DNA from: Callorhinus ursinus
Taxonomy: Eukaryota > Chordata > Mammalia > Carnivora > Otariidae
Direction: 5' to 3'
Length of the DNA stretch: 64,000 nucleotides
Assembly (NCBI RefSeq): GCF_003265705.1
Contig: NW_020312867.1
Span: 6,053,730-6,117,729, forward strand
Each line of letters begins with the position of its first letter. Position 1 is the stretch's first letter. A model generated the notes under the pieces. The model was given only the letters and a program-made list of their open reading frames with translations. It was not told the origin of the DNA and ran no database searches. A program made the translations under genes and the position numbers. This document shows positions 37,601-43,628 of the stretch, piece by piece.

Positions 37601-40596
37601 AGTGGAGGGAAGACTGAAGACTGGCCAACAGTGTCCCAACCTAAATTGTCTTGGCAGCAGCTCAGATGTAAAAACCAAAGGAGAGACAGGAGCCAAAGGA
37701 AAGGAGATTTGGAAGCCAAGAACCAGGGTAACTGAGGGAAATGCCAGGAACATTTCCAGGAAAGGCAGCAAAGAGGGAAAGTGGCTTCATGCATGTGATG
37801 CTGGGCTGTCCAATTAGAAATGAGAAACAAATACCTGGAAATATGGGGCCTGAAACTGATGACTGGCTACATTTAGGGGACAGAAAGAGGAGGGGAAACA
37901 CGCAGAAGACAGGAGGAAGGGAGCCTCAGAGTGGACCAAGAGAGTAAGAAAAAGACAAGGCCACTGAACACAGCCTTTAAAGGTCACTGAGGAATAAAGC
38001 TGCAGGAGTGGATTGAAGGATCCACTTCTGTTAAGAATATTATGCATGGGGGCGCCTGGTGGCTCAGTCAGTTGAGCGTCTGCCTTTGGCTCGGGTCATG
38101 ATCCTGGGGTCTATCCCAGAGCCCCGTGTCAGGCTCTCTGCTCAGTGGGGAGCCTGCTTCTCTGCCTGCCGCTCCCCCTGCTTGTGCTGTCAGGTAAATA
38201 GATGAAATCTTAAAAAAAAAAAAAAGAGAGAATATAGTGTATGTATATGTTGGCACATGCATAGAAACAGAGCCTGGAAAAATACACTCCAAATTTAATG
38301 GTGGTTATCTCTGGCAGGTGAGATTATGGAGGATTTCTATAGTTTAAATCATGCATTTCTCCATTTCTAATTCAAAAACCATTCATGTCAATCTTCAGGA
38401 TTTATTTCGGTGGAGCAGGTGAAGTGGTGGGTAGTGATTTACATCACTCATCTGTGAAAGACCACTGGCTAGGTGGACTGCAGCATCGTTCGTAGTGGCA
38501 AAAAATAAGGCAAATTGGCTATGGGAGAGGAGCGGCTGAGTGAATCAGTACGCCTGCGCTCAGAACATCCCCCCAGCACTCAAAAGGCTGAACCTGGCCT
38601 TCAGCAGAGGACGAGCAGGGATTTCCATGAGGTAGTAATAAGTAAGAAAAGATGCAAAAAAGAGTGCACAGTATGATGCCAATTATTTTTTTTATTTATT
38701 TTTAAAGATTTTATTTATTTATTTGAGAGAGAGACACACAGTAAGAGAGGGAACACAAGCAGGGAGATGGGAGAGGGAGAAGCAGGCCTCCCGCCGAGCA
38801 GGGAGGCCCGATGCGGGGCCCGATCCCAGGACCCCAGGACCACGACCTGAGCCGCAAGCAGACGCTTAACGACTGAGCCACCCAGGCGCCCTGATGCCAA
38901 TTTTTATAAAAGAATGACAAATAGGTATGTATTTACACATATAAGAACATGTGTGTACATACACACATACATACCACATTTGTAAACAGGACTACCCTTA
39001 ACAATTATGGGGCCGAGAACAAGAGAACAAATATACGTCCACAGAGCAAGTCGTTTTAAGTACTTAGAAATCAAGTTAGTATACTATTAAATAAAACACA
39101 TTCTATTCTTCTACCTTGACAAATACTTTCCATAACCTGGAAAACCAGTTTCAAATTTACAGTTCTTGAACTCCTCAGCAAAGTGCCAGAATTTGGCAGT
39201 GTGGACAGAGCCAGCTTCCAAGTCCTCTGCCCACCCACCATACCCAACCCGTCCTGGTTAAGGGGCTTGTGGATGGTGGCAGGTTGACAGACACCCCAGC
39301 CCACATGCAAGCCACACCTCACCTCCACCGCTCCACAGCCACCTCAAACCTAGGGGGCTGCCCTCAAAAATTACACACTGGGCAACAGGCCCACAAAGAA
39401 GCGACTGCCTTCGGCTCAGGTCATGATCCCAGGGTCCTGGGATCAAGCCCCGCATCGGGCTCCCTGCTCCCCGGGAAGCCTGCTTCTCCCTCTCCCACTC
39501 CCCCTGCTTGTGTTCCCTCTCTCGCTCTGTCAGTTAAATAAATAAATAAAATCTTAAAAAAAAAAAATCAGATTCAAAGCACTTTGGGCATGGGACTCCA
39601 GTATTTAGAGCTGTGGGGGCTGGGGGGGGGAGCTCTAAGGGCCATTAGTAGGACCATTGGTGAAATTTGAACACGGACTCTATATTCTTTTAAGATTTTT
39701 ATTTATTTATTTGACAAGAGAGATACACGGCTAGAGAGGGAACACAAGCGGGGAAGTAGGAGAGGGAGAAGCAGGCTTCCCGCTGAGCAGGGAGCCCGAT
39801 GTGGGGCTCAATCCCAGGACCCTGGGATCATGACCTGAGCCAAAGGCAGACGTTTAACGACTGAGCCACCCAGGCACCCCCAGACTCTATATTCTTAGAT
39901 AATAATCAAATTAATGTTGTTTCCTGCTTTTGACTACTGTGCTGTGGTTATAAGAGGGAATGTCCTTGGGGCGCCTGGATGGTTCAGTCCGTTGAGCGTC
40001 TGCCTTCGGCTCAGATCATGTCCCAGGGTCCTGGGATCAAGCCCCGCTTTGGGATCCCTGCTCAGTGGGGAGTCTGCTTTCCCTCTGCCTCTGCCCCTCC
40101 TGCTGCTCATGCTCTCATTAATAAAATCTTAAAAAAAATTAAATTTCTATCTAGAATTAGAGAACAGGTTAAGATCAGGAGAAGCCATCCCCATTGGCCT
40201 CCAACTATTCCCTCACCTTTCCCTGCTCTGGGGGACGTGGCGGGATGGAGCACGCCACAAACCTGGAAACGGGAGAGAGGTTGAAACAGCCACTAGGGGG
40301 GCATGCTAGGGATGGGAAGAGAATCATTGGTTTGTGGAATTGGTGTGTAAGAATTCATAGGGGCAGATGACTTAAGGCCAAACACAGTTACAGCTGTCCC
40401 GGAAACAGAAATGCCCTCCTGTTCAGCCTTTGGTTGCAGGCAAATGCATCTCAGGGCCCGCGTGTCCAATCTTTGGGAGACAACGTTAACCCAAAACCCT
40501 CACTCACCCTGAACCAGCGTGTTCTCCCCAGGTAAACTTGCTGGCTACGTTTGACAGAGGTATGCTGGTTTTCGACTTCCATTTCAACTGAGACAT
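1554..40596 (-). CDS. EFCAB8: EFCAB8, EF-hand/WD40 protein, 5' 20 coding exons (partial)
   Basis: Hand-assembled split gene. Joining 20 exons between GT-AG sites (listed separately) gives 2,472 nt, or 824 codons, with no stop and with every splice phase matching. Residues 1-80 are low-complexity and Ser-rich. Residues about 84-140 form two EF-hand-like helix-loop-helix units, and about 139-172 a basic linker. From 173 to 717 run about ten WD40-type repeats with endings such as DGILQIW, DPLIRLW, KNIRVWD, VSVWE, DGTVKMW and GDILFW. Residues 718-824 are a Pro-rich linker leading into a further repeat series that must lie left of position 1. Identity rests on domain order and on position directly downstream of MAPRE1 in the same orientation, as in human. 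WDR49 and WDR64 share this architecture but not this neighbour. Biochemical function is not established; a propeller scaffold is inferred. Both EF loops look defective for calcium. Confidence 0.85.
1662..2747. other. EFCAB8 intron 19, no feature seen
   Basis: GC-rich unique sequence. I recognise no repeat or RNA gene. Long open frames here are not supported by splice sites. Confidence 0.5.
2748..2960 (-). CDS. EFCAB8: EFCAB8 coding exon 19 (Pro-rich linker)
   Basis: The acceptor is CTGGCACAG and the donor CAG|GTGGGA. It encodes residues 718-788: a hydrophobic start (VQEVDNFLAKSLW), then a Pro/Arg/Gln-rich low-complexity segment. The reading frame stays open past the donor, so the 3' boundary is less certain than the 5' one. 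Confidence 0.78.
2961..3815. other. EFCAB8 intron 18 with MIR fragment
   Basis: A MIR core is visible at about 3590-3670 on the plus strand (cue: cctgtgcctcagtttccttg). The rest is unique. Confidence 0.5.
3816..4020 (-). CDS. EFCAB8: EFCAB8 coding exon 18 (WD repeat 10)
   Basis: The acceptor is TGCGTAG and the donor AAG|GTATGG. It encodes residues 649-717. HKEDVLSMAKYQNQFLGTSS followed by YNGDILFWNV is a full WD blade, and then an Asn/Pro-rich tail begins. Confidence 0.9.
4310..4650 (+). repeat. L2 3' end (EFCAB8 intron 17)
   Basis: LINE-2 3' end wording on the plus strand, from ctctgtctggaatgttcctc through gagcctttcctgaccgcc to gtggtgaatgaacgga. It lies inside the 4021-4797 intron. A MIR-like stretch may precede it near 4150-4240. 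Confidence 0.65.
4798..4868 (-). CDS. EFCAB8: EFCAB8 coding exon 17 (WD repeat 9)
   Basis: A 71-nt exon with acceptor CTTCCATAG and donor AT|GTGAGT. It encodes residues 626-648 (ISGIVHMNKAFYVTGWSKRI...), the classic strand-turn-strand with TGWSKRI found in WDR49/WDR64-type repeats. Without it, exons 16 and 18 do not fit in phase. Confidence 0.9.
4869..5567. other. EFCAB8 intron 16, no feature seen
   Basis: Unique sequence with no recognised repeat. Confidence 0.4.
5568..5795 (-). CDS. EFCAB8: EFCAB8 coding exon 16 (WD repeats 7-8)
   Basis: The largest exon here, 228 nt, with acceptor CCCGCAG. It encodes residues 550-625 and two blade ends, VVSGCLSSLVSVWEVATG and CLLTGLRDGTVKMWNY. The donor GAG|GTCGGT is weaker than consensus, but it matches the phase of exon 17 and restores the expected repeat. 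Confidence 0.9.
5796..6240. other. EFCAB8 intron 15, no feature seen
   Basis: Very GC-rich intron. The frame from exon 15 runs open through it, but both flanking splice sites are strong. Confidence 0.45.
6241..6354 (-). CDS. EFCAB8: EFCAB8 coding exon 15
   Basis: The acceptor is CCTATAG and the donor CAG|GTGAGT. It encodes residues 512-549: IGILKGYLETEEPGKTGEK, a charged inter-blade loop, then SSPVCAVLYSKIFKQ, which begins the next blade. Confidence 0.9.
6480..6760 (+). repeat. L2 fragment (EFCAB8 intron 14)
   Basis: L2 3' region: cagggagccttccctgacca, then a CT-rich part and tccttgagggatggggcagt. Confidence 0.6.
6821..6958 (-). CDS. EFCAB8: EFCAB8 coding exon 14
   Basis: The acceptor is CCCCCCAG and the donor TCG|GTAAGT. 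It encodes residues 466-511, starting NIRVWDMQDYICLQSF, a complete WD terminus. The next blade follows with CPITSIYFHKSEDSLICSTY. Confidence 0.9.
6959..8332. other. EFCAB8 intron 13
   Basis: MIR-like remnants near 7060-7150 (cagatgaggaaaccgaggct) and 7890-8040 (gatgaggggactgaggctta). There is a poly-G run at about 7867-7878. The rest is unique GC-rich sequence. Confidence 0.45.
8333..8484 (-). CDS. EFCAB8: EFCAB8 coding exon 13 (WD repeats 4-5)
   Basis: The acceptor is ACCCCAG. The donor, AAG|GTGCTG, is unusually weak, but it is the only site that gives the textbook repeat KDK|NIRVWD with exon 14. It encodes residues 415-465: blade ending TGGYDPLIRLWNP, then a GH dipeptide (MMKGHQTSV) and ILLSVSKDK. 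Confidence 0.85.
8485..8797. other. EFCAB8 intron 12, no feature seen
   Basis: A 313-bp GC-rich intron with nothing else recognised. Confidence 0.4.
8798..8865 (-). CDS. EFCAB8: EFCAB8 coding exon 12
   Basis: A 68-nt exon with acceptor TGTTCTAG and donor G|GTAAGT. It encodes residues 392-414, with KGILCFDYCPDKNLVV opening a blade that exon 13 completes as TGGYDPLIRLW. Confidence 0.87.
8866..12016. other. EFCAB8 intron 11, L2/MIR remnants
   Basis: Plus-strand L2 pieces near 9590-10000 and 10860-11030, and a MIR-like piece near 9100-9400. The stretch at 11040-11200 is AT-rich and looks like an old transposon tail I cannot name. Confidence 0.45.
12017..12208 (+). repeat. CAN-SINE
   Basis: Subfamily with GACTCTCGATTTCAGCTCAG and GAGATCGAGCCCCACATCGG. 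The AT-rich tail is expanded. The site ACACATGA is repeated at both ends. Confidence 0.88.
12209..12916. other. Rest of EFCAB8 intron 11
   Basis: Contains a GGGA/GGCA purine repeat at about 12365-12400. A MIR-like stretch is likely at 12545-12680 (gatgaggacactgagcaagg). Confidence 0.4.
12917..13047 (-). CDS. EFCAB8: EFCAB8 coding exon 11
   Basis: The acceptor is CTTCCCAG and the donor AA|GTAAGG. It encodes residues 349-391, including WCQQVKFIPQLNTVASCS, a typical first strand of a WD blade, then a Lys/Pro/Ser loop. It leaves two bases. Confidence 0.85.
13980..14690 (+). repeat. Solo LTR of an old endogenous retrovirus (family uncertain)
   Basis: Inside EFCAB8 intron 10 (13048-15380). LTR-like, with a promoter-like ataaaaacccacaaggacag, poly(A) signal AATAAA in tttaataaactggtgatcta, and an R/U5-like ggtagatagtgtcagaactg end. 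No internal viral genes are present. ERVL-class is my guess. Confidence 0.55.
15014..15034 (+). repeat. Poly-G tract
   Basis: An uninterrupted run of about 12 G in intron 10, variable by nature. The rest of 14690-15380 is unique. Confidence 0.6.
15381..15454 (-). CDS. EFCAB8: EFCAB8 coding exon 10
   Basis: A 74-nt exon with acceptor CCTATCAG and donor AAG|GTAGGT. It encodes residues 324-348 (DHWTKVSARKLLNEKSPLY then RSYQLK). It is basic and sits between blades 3 and 4. Its phase (2 + 72) is exactly what exons 9 and 11 require. Confidence 0.82.
15455..17891. other. EFCAB8 intron 9
   Basis: Mostly unique GC-rich sequence, with a MIR-like piece at about 16430-16540 (gggaactgaggtacagagag). No exon is needed here, as exons 9 and 10 join in phase. 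Confidence 0.45.
17892..18016 (-). CDS. EFCAB8: EFCAB8 coding exon 9 (WD repeat 3)
   Basis: The acceptor is CCCCTCAG and the donor G|GTAGCT. It encodes residues 282-323. The run GVFCYGDTKGNVIVFTS is a blade-3 strand pair with a DTKGNV turn. It ends one base into codon 324. Confidence 0.86.
18017..18547. other. EFCAB8 intron 8, no feature seen
   Basis: Unique sequence with no repeat recognised. The 217-bp intron at 18633-18849 is likewise plain. Confidence 0.4.
18548..18632 (-). CDS. EFCAB8: EFCAB8 coding exon 8
   Basis: The acceptor is TTCCCCAG and the donor TG|GTGAGT. It encodes residues 254-281, with EFFDI finishing blade 2, then ARAFTFIDLDSCVLAMDY starting blade 3. It contributes the first two bases of Trp282. 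Confidence 0.88.
18850..18955 (-). CDS. EFCAB8: EFCAB8 coding exon 7 (WD repeat 2)
   Basis: The acceptor is TGGCCAG and the donor ATAG|GTGAGT. It encodes residues 219-253 plus one base. The segment MVCLYNMNLIAVASTDQKI is the inner part of the second blade, and the next exon finishes it with EFFDI. Confidence 0.88.
19228..19424 (-). repeat. CAN-SINE
   Basis: Minus-strand copy (reads aaagattttatttacttatt ... gagccacccaggaggccc on plus). It lies inside EFCAB8 intron 6, in the same sense as the gene. Imperfect flanks CTCATTAAAGTTTTAA and CTCATCAGTTTTAA. Confidence 0.85.
19425..21905. other. Rest of EFCAB8 intron 6
   Basis: Short L1-like piece at about 19880-19935 (tttaattgagatataataga). MIR at about 21240-21400 (gtcattaaatcctcccagaa, then gatgaggaaactgagacc). 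The rest is unique. Confidence 0.5.
21906..22041 (-). CDS. EFCAB8: EFCAB8 coding exon 6 (WD repeat 1)
   Basis: The acceptor is CTTCCACAG and the donor AGG|GTGAGG. It encodes residues 173-218, the first recognisable WD40 blade, with the motif HLLTVTKDGILQIWS: a small or aliphatic strand, a loop Asp, then a terminal IW dipeptide. Confidence 0.88.
22042..24381. other. EFCAB8 intron 5
   Basis: Mostly unique. A short MIR core lies near 24185-24240 (tctgtttccttgtctgtaaa). Confidence 0.4.
24382..24485 (-). CDS. EFCAB8: EFCAB8 coding exon 5 (linker after EF-hands)
   Basis: The acceptor is GAGGCAG and the donor CT|GTAAGC. It encodes residues 139-172, an Arg/Met-rich segment starting QKYVDYMMREFQ and ending MRIVPL. 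The segment closes the second EF-hand and leads into the propeller. It leaves two bases for the next exon. Confidence 0.88.
25105..25335 (+). repeat. MIR, near full length
   Basis: In EFCAB8 intron 4 (24486-25834). Reads tgtcactctgggcaagtttc, then catgcctcagtttcccaatc and aatacataaagtgcttagca, the MIR core and tail in order. Confidence 0.8.
25835..25953 (-). CDS. EFCAB8: EFCAB8 coding exon 4 (EF-hands 1 and 2)
   Basis: A long pyrimidine tract (TCTTTCTTCTCTTTTG) precedes the AAG acceptor, and the donor is TGG|GTGAGG. The two leading bases complete Ala99. The exon continues the EF-hand 1 exit helix (ALDMNAFIKAMKKIL) and encodes the second EF-hand (LFLKVDTDCTGSVTW), ending at residue 138. Joined to exon 3 it reads DTDSARALDMNAF, the expected loop-plus-helix spacing. 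Confidence 0.9.
26256..26370 (+). repeat. GAAA-rich purine tract
   Basis: Imperfect (GAAA)n/(GA)n run of over 100 bp, nearly pure purine on the plus strand. Confidence 0.85.
26440..26647 (+). repeat. CAN-SINE, first of a tandem pair
   Basis: Subfamily with GATCCTGGAGTCCTGGAATC and a CTCTGACCCTC body. AAAGGCAGTTAA stands before it and again before the second SINE. Confidence 0.9.
26660..26873 (+). repeat. CAN-SINE, second of a tandem pair
   Basis: A different subfamily (GATCCCAGGGTCCTGGGATC) directly after the first copy's tail. A third, slightly changed copy of the target site (AAAGGCAATTAA) follows. Confidence 0.9.
27060..27430 (+). repeat. L2 fragment
   Basis: L2 wording: ctcaaggcctttgcaccatc and agggaagccttccctaggga. 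Confidence 0.55.
28000..28160 (+). repeat. L1 3' tail
   Basis: Reads ggaaatgttctataacttga, then ttggttacatgaatgtatgc and gtaaatgatacctcagtgta, the standard end of old L1M elements. Confidence 0.7.
28234..28384 (-). repeat. CAN-SINE, head truncated or diverged
   Basis: Poly(T), then a GAGAGA tract and ggctcgatctcacaacct on the plus strand. The tRNA-like head is incomplete. Confidence 0.75.
28440..28840 (+). repeat. L2 fragment
   Basis: CT-rich L2-like text. It continues after the next SINE at 29092-29230. Confidence 0.45.
28904..29090 (-). repeat. CAN-SINE
   Basis: Full minus-strand copy with target duplication GTTTATTATCTTT on both sides. Confidence 0.9.
29235..29429 (+). repeat. CAN-SINE
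   Basis: Has a small duplication in the head (TTAAGCAGTTAAGCTTAAG) and a CTGCCT repeat in the body. Target duplication AATCCTGTGGTCC. Confidence 0.9.
29559..29757 (+). repeat. CAN-SINE
   Basis: Young-looking copy of the GGAGTCCCGGGATCGAGTCC subfamily. Flanks GAAACCCGAAGCC and GAAACCGGAAGCC. Confidence 0.92.
30155..30340 (-). repeat. CAN-SINE
   Basis: Same subfamily as the 29.56-kb copy but inverted. Target duplication TATAAGCATTTTT. Confidence 0.92.
31039..31205 (+). repeat. CAN-SINE, older copy
   Basis: Head GGGGCACCTGGATGGCATAG and body GAGTCGGGAGATCGAACCCC. Its AAATA tail has grown into the adjoining microsatellite. Confidence 0.85.
31206..31600 (+). repeat. Composite microsatellite (AAAT / ATAC / GGAA)
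   Basis: About 390 bp: AAATA units, then TAGA and ATACATAA blocks, an A-rich join, and a block of about ten GGAA units ending in GGAAGAAA. The long minus-strand Tyr/Ile/Phe open frames over it are artefacts. Confidence 0.9.
31601..31711 (+). repeat. Short tRNA-Lys SINE, tail-only form
   Basis: GGCGCCTGGCTGGCTCAGCC, then GGGTTGTAAGAGCCCCATGT, then straight to ACTTAAAAATAAAATC with no CT-rich body. Confidence 0.8.
31886..32083 (-). repeat. CAN-SINE with expanded tail
   Basis: On the plus strand it begins with a (TGAT)n run from the expanded tail, then the GAGAGA tract, and ends in CACTCAGGCGCCCC. Confidence 0.85.
32330..32450 (+). repeat. L1 3' tail
   Basis: Reads cttgtcaattatagctcaat then aaagctgaagg, the L1 terminus. 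Confidence 0.55.
33000..33990 (+). repeat. L1 3' region split by an MLT1 LTR
   Basis: L1-like text at about 33000-33260 and again at 33841-33990 (aaaatgctgacagtggttac). Between them lies an MLT1 (MaLR, ERVL class) LTR at about 33280-33838, recognised by caccgaaactgtgagacgat and the cagcagtagataa end. No viral coding sequence. Confidence 0.65.
34102..34255 (-). CDS. EFCAB8: EFCAB8 coding exon 3 (EF-hand 1, first half)
   Basis: The acceptor is TTTCAG and the donor AGAG|GTAAAG. It encodes residues 48-98 plus one base: a Ser-rich stretch, then the entering helix and first loop residues of EF-hand 1 (MAKMEKMFEDDTDSAR). The following exon completes the loop at codon 99. Confidence 0.85.
35260..35900 (+). 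repeat. L2, long fragment
   Basis: In EFCAB8 intron 2 (34256-36598). Ordered L2 wording: attcaaagccctttgcattg, then ctcctccaaggagcttttcc. Confidence 0.7.
35935..36160 (+). repeat. MIR
   Basis: MIR core (ttctgcctggctccctactt, then catcacttctctgagccaca). The stretch at 34256-35250 in the same intron shows nothing certain. Confidence 0.7.
36599..36650 (-). CDS. EFCAB8: EFCAB8 coding exon 2
   Basis: A 52-nt exon between the acceptor CCTATTCTAG and the donor AAG|GTAAGA. It supplies the third base of codon 30 and then residues 31-47 (SRPVSSEDLRESPQSQK), ending on a codon boundary. It is polar and probably disordered. Confidence 0.75.
36651..38048. other. EFCAB8 intron 1, proximal part, no feature seen
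   Basis: Unique, purine-rich on the plus strand, with no recognised repeat. Confidence 0.4.
38049..38225 (+). repeat. CAN-SINE
   Basis: Body shortened around CTGGGGTCTATCCCAGAGCC. Near it, 38240-38960 is an old L1 tail on the plus strand (aatggtggttatctctggca). Confidence 0.85.
38690..38892 (-). repeat. CAN-SINE inserted in an L1 tail
   Basis: Target duplication GATGCCAATTA / GATGCCAATTT. It interrupts the 38240-38960 L1 text. Confidence 0.9.
39397..39568 (+). repeat. CAN-SINE, 5' truncated
   Basis: Starts at AAGCGACTGCCTTCGG, lacking the first part of the tRNA head including the A box. It is complete from there to the poly(A) tail. Confidence 0.88.
39688..39880 (-). repeat. CAN-SINE
   Basis: Target duplication GACTCTATATTCTT on both sides. 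Confidence 0.92.
39969..40141 (+). repeat. CAN-SINE
   Basis: Slightly deleted copy (CAGATCATGTCCCAGGGTCC). It lies about 370 bp from EFCAB8 coding exon 1, within intron 1. Confidence 0.88.
40508..40596 (-). CDS. EFCAB8: EFCAB8 coding exon 1 (start codon)
   Basis: The ATG at 40596-40594 has A at -3 (context CCAAG ATG T). The reading frame is closed upstream by an in-frame TAG at 40632-40630, with no other ATG between. The exon encodes a basic, Ser-rich start (MSQLKWKSKTS...) and ends TCA GG before the strong donor GTGAGT. It leaves two bases, and the next exon supplies one to complete Gly30. It is too short to appear as a long ORF. Confidence 0.75.
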
Positions 40597-40800
40597 CTTG
40601 GCGCTGTCCCGGAGTCCCAAGGAGCTCCTCTATGAAGTCACTGCGGAACTCCGAGGGCTTCCGCAGTCAGCTGGCCACGTTTAGAACCAGGAGAACAAGA
40701 CAGTTCCACGTGCAGAACACAAAACGGAACATCAGAATCCATCCCACAAACCACACCACACAGCCATCTTTCATCCGATGTGAAGACATTCTCTTTATTG
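40597..40800 (-). promoter_or_regulatory. EFCAB8 5' flank / probable 5' UTR
   Basis: Sequence immediately upstream of the EFCAB8 ATG. It is moderately GC-rich near the ATG and has no CpG island, TATA box or obvious initiator that I can place. A non-coding upstream exon is possible. The transcription start cannot be fixed from sequence alone. Confidence 0.35.
40794..40799 (-). terminator. Candidate distal poly(A) signal
   Basis: AATAAA on the minus strand about 200 nt upstream of the EFCAB8 start codon. It could end a long-3'-UTR form of MAPRE1 or an unannotated spacer transcript, or be chance. Confidence 0.25.
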
Positions 40801-41878
40801 ATAAAAGTTGAACTTAAAACAACAACAGGAGCTACAGCACACTCAGACAGGACAAGTATGAGTACAACATGCCCTGTAGGACATATACAGCACAGTGCCC
40901 ACCTCTCACGGAAACAGTGGGAAATGCGAGGGGGCCTTATCATAAAGCAGGATTCGCCAAAACCAAAAGGCCAACTGGCCCCCACAGCTGGGACACGGAA
41001 GGCACAGCAGCTCTCTACGCACTGCCCTCTGCGTGAGCTCTAATTCTTTGACAAGAGGAAGGCTACAAGAGCATTGTGGATGGGGGTCCTTCGATCTAAC
41101 CTCAGAGAGGCCTGGACTAGATGCAGCACTGTTCAATCTTGGTCCATGGCACAACACAACAGGGTGACTTGGTCAAAGATAAATCTGTTGGGAAGATTTC
41201 AACCAGGGACGTGGATACCCAGGTTTAAACATACCCAGGTTAAATCCTATTTCGTGACCTAGATATTGCCAAAATGTTAATTTACCACCAAACAAGACAT
41301 TCTCCCCAGATCTATACCACAAAGACAACACCAACATACAAAAAGTCTGCTCCCATTTCATCAATAATGGAGACAAAATTTTGTCACACTGTAGGACATT
41401 AAAAGTAGAGTAGTTCAATGAAATGTCGTAAAAGGTACAACTCTTTAAAATCAGTTTTATTAAACTAGGTATTAATACTAGAAGGATTTACTGAAAAAAG
41501 AAAACAAGGCCAATGGCTCCACATGTGACTGCTTCCCACTCTTTTTGGCTTTCATTTTCCAGGCCAATGTGACTATTTCTACATACAGCAGTTCCTGCAC
41601 TTGTCAATTTTTCGATATGAGCCTAAAATATGATAAAATTCTGTCATAATAAATATATTTCTCCTTCCCTGGGAAGAAACAGGAGAAAAAGGGGGAAATA
41701 TTAAGATGCATTCCACTCTTTAGGTAAAGAAAGCTCAGAAAACTCCCACCTAAAAAAAGTGAAAATATGACCACCAACAACTCAGGTTAAAAAACCAAAA
41801 GACGCAACAAGACAAAACAAAACCCAAAAAACTAAAAATAGAAGAGGGAAGGAAGATGTTCACAAGTAAAATCTCCTA

Positions 41879-42055
41879 GGGGCCCCTGGGTGGCTCAGTC
41901 AGTTAAGCATGCGACTCTTGGTTTCAGCTCAGGTCATGATCTCATGGGTCGTGAGATGGAGCCCCTGTGTTGAGTCCCACTTGCAGCAGGGAGTCTGTTT
42001 GGGATTCTCTCCCTCTGCCCCTCCCACACACACACTCTCTAAAATAAATTTTTAA
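41879..42055 (+). repeat. CAN-SINE, older copy
   Basis: GACTCTTGGTTTCAGCTCAG subfamily with a short tail. It lies in the MAPRE1-EFCAB8 spacer. Confidence 0.85.
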
Positions 42056-43285
42056 CGCAGGTTCAAATGCCAAAGATTTCAAAATACTATGATTCAAAAA
42101 AAAAAAAAAAAACAGACATTCTCAATGTGCTTCAGTAAGTACTTACCCACCTCCTCCCCCCAAAAGAAAACACTTCTTAAGGACTGGGGGGAAAATATTA
42201 AATCACAGAATTAGAAATTCTTAGGAAATTTTTTTAAATTATTTTTATTTCATTCAACATTGAATTATTTCTTCTCTCAGCCTTTAAAATTAATAGGGAG
42301 GGTGGTGCACACAGAGGCAAGCTGGGATAGCCTACAGCTACCTGTAAAAAACACAAACAGTTTATTCCATTCAACCATGCAGGATTTAGATTTTAAATTA
42401 AAAACAGCAGTCATATTTAATTATACGTTTAACTCTCCCATCCTTTTATAGAAAAACATATAAAATACAAAAAAAAAAAAAAGGTGGTATTGGGTTAGAA
42501 ACCTTTAGAATGCTAAAATTCAGATGGACCATGAGGTATGACAGACCTTAAAATCACTAGAACTACCTCAAAATAAATCAACAGGGCCACCATGTGAGAA
42601 CTATGAATACAAACGAGGTAAAACTACTGGTGAGCAAGGAAGGGAGGAAAGGAACCTGCAGGTCACTCAAACCCAACTAGGATAAGCCATAGCAGATCCC
42701 AGTGCAGCATGTCTACAGAGTCTTGTACTACACGGCGATTCGGGGATGGGCATAGAGCAGGCCCCCTTCCCCACAGATTCACTCTCCAGCCTGTCACCCA
42801 CAGCCAACTGCGGTCTGGAAGCAGATGCTCCTCCTGACTTACGCGCAGAAGGTCAACAGTAGCCTAATATTACGTCACAGTGCCTACCCTACATCATTCA
42901 CCTGACTTCACCTCCGTATGTGGGCGTTTCACCATCTCCCATCATCACAAGAAGGGGGGAGGATGGTACGCTAAGATCCTCTGAGAGACCATATTCATTG
43001 AACTTTTATTACAGTATACTGTTCCACTTGTTCTATTATTAGTTGTTGCTAATCTCTTACTGTGCCTAATTTATAAATTATTTTATCATAAGTATGTCTA
43101 TATACGAAAAAACATAGTATAGAAGGATCAGTACTAGCTGCAATTTTGGGCATCCACTGGGGGTCTTGGAAACGTATCCTTTGCAGCTACAGTGGGACTG
43201 CTGTATTAGCAAAGCTCTCCCTGCAGCTGGCAGCCAAACGCATGTTAAACTACTTGTTACTTCTCCTGTCAAAGCTTCTTTTACG

Positions 43286-43628
43286 AACTTTTTTTTAAAA
43301 GTAGGCTCCATGCCCAGCGTGGAGCTCGATGCAGAGCTTGAACTCACAACCCTGAGATCAAGACCTGAGCTGAGAGGCACCTGGGTGGCTCAGTTAGGTG
43401 ACCAACTCTTAGTCTGGTTCAGGTCATGACCTCAGGGTTGTGAGATGGAGCCCCCAATGCTGGGCTCCACATTGGGCTCTACACTGGGCATGGAGCCTGC
43501 TTGGGATTCTTTCTCTCCCTTTCCCTCTGCCCCTCCCCACCCCTTCTCTCTCCCTCTCTAAAAAATAAAATGACCTGACCTGAAATCGGGAGTCAGATGC
43601 TTAACCAACTGAGCTACCCAGGCATCCC
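43286..43628 (-). repeat. Old SINE interrupted by a second SINE
   Basis: Minus-strand SINE in two parts, 43286-43374 and 43571-43628 (ends gagctacccaggcatccc). The duplicated point is GACCTGAGCTGA / GACCTGACCTGA. Confidence 0.85.
43376..43569 (+). repeat. CAN-SINE nested in another SINE
   Basis: Plus-strand copy, GAGGCACCTGGGTGGCTCAG to CTAAAAAATAAAAT, sitting inside the minus-strand element. Confidence 0.88.

Noticed and set aside
40638..40985. 115-residue minus-strand ORF upstream of EFCAB8
   Set aside because: No recognisable domain, not in frame with the EFCAB8 start, and it crosses the candidate poly(A) signal.
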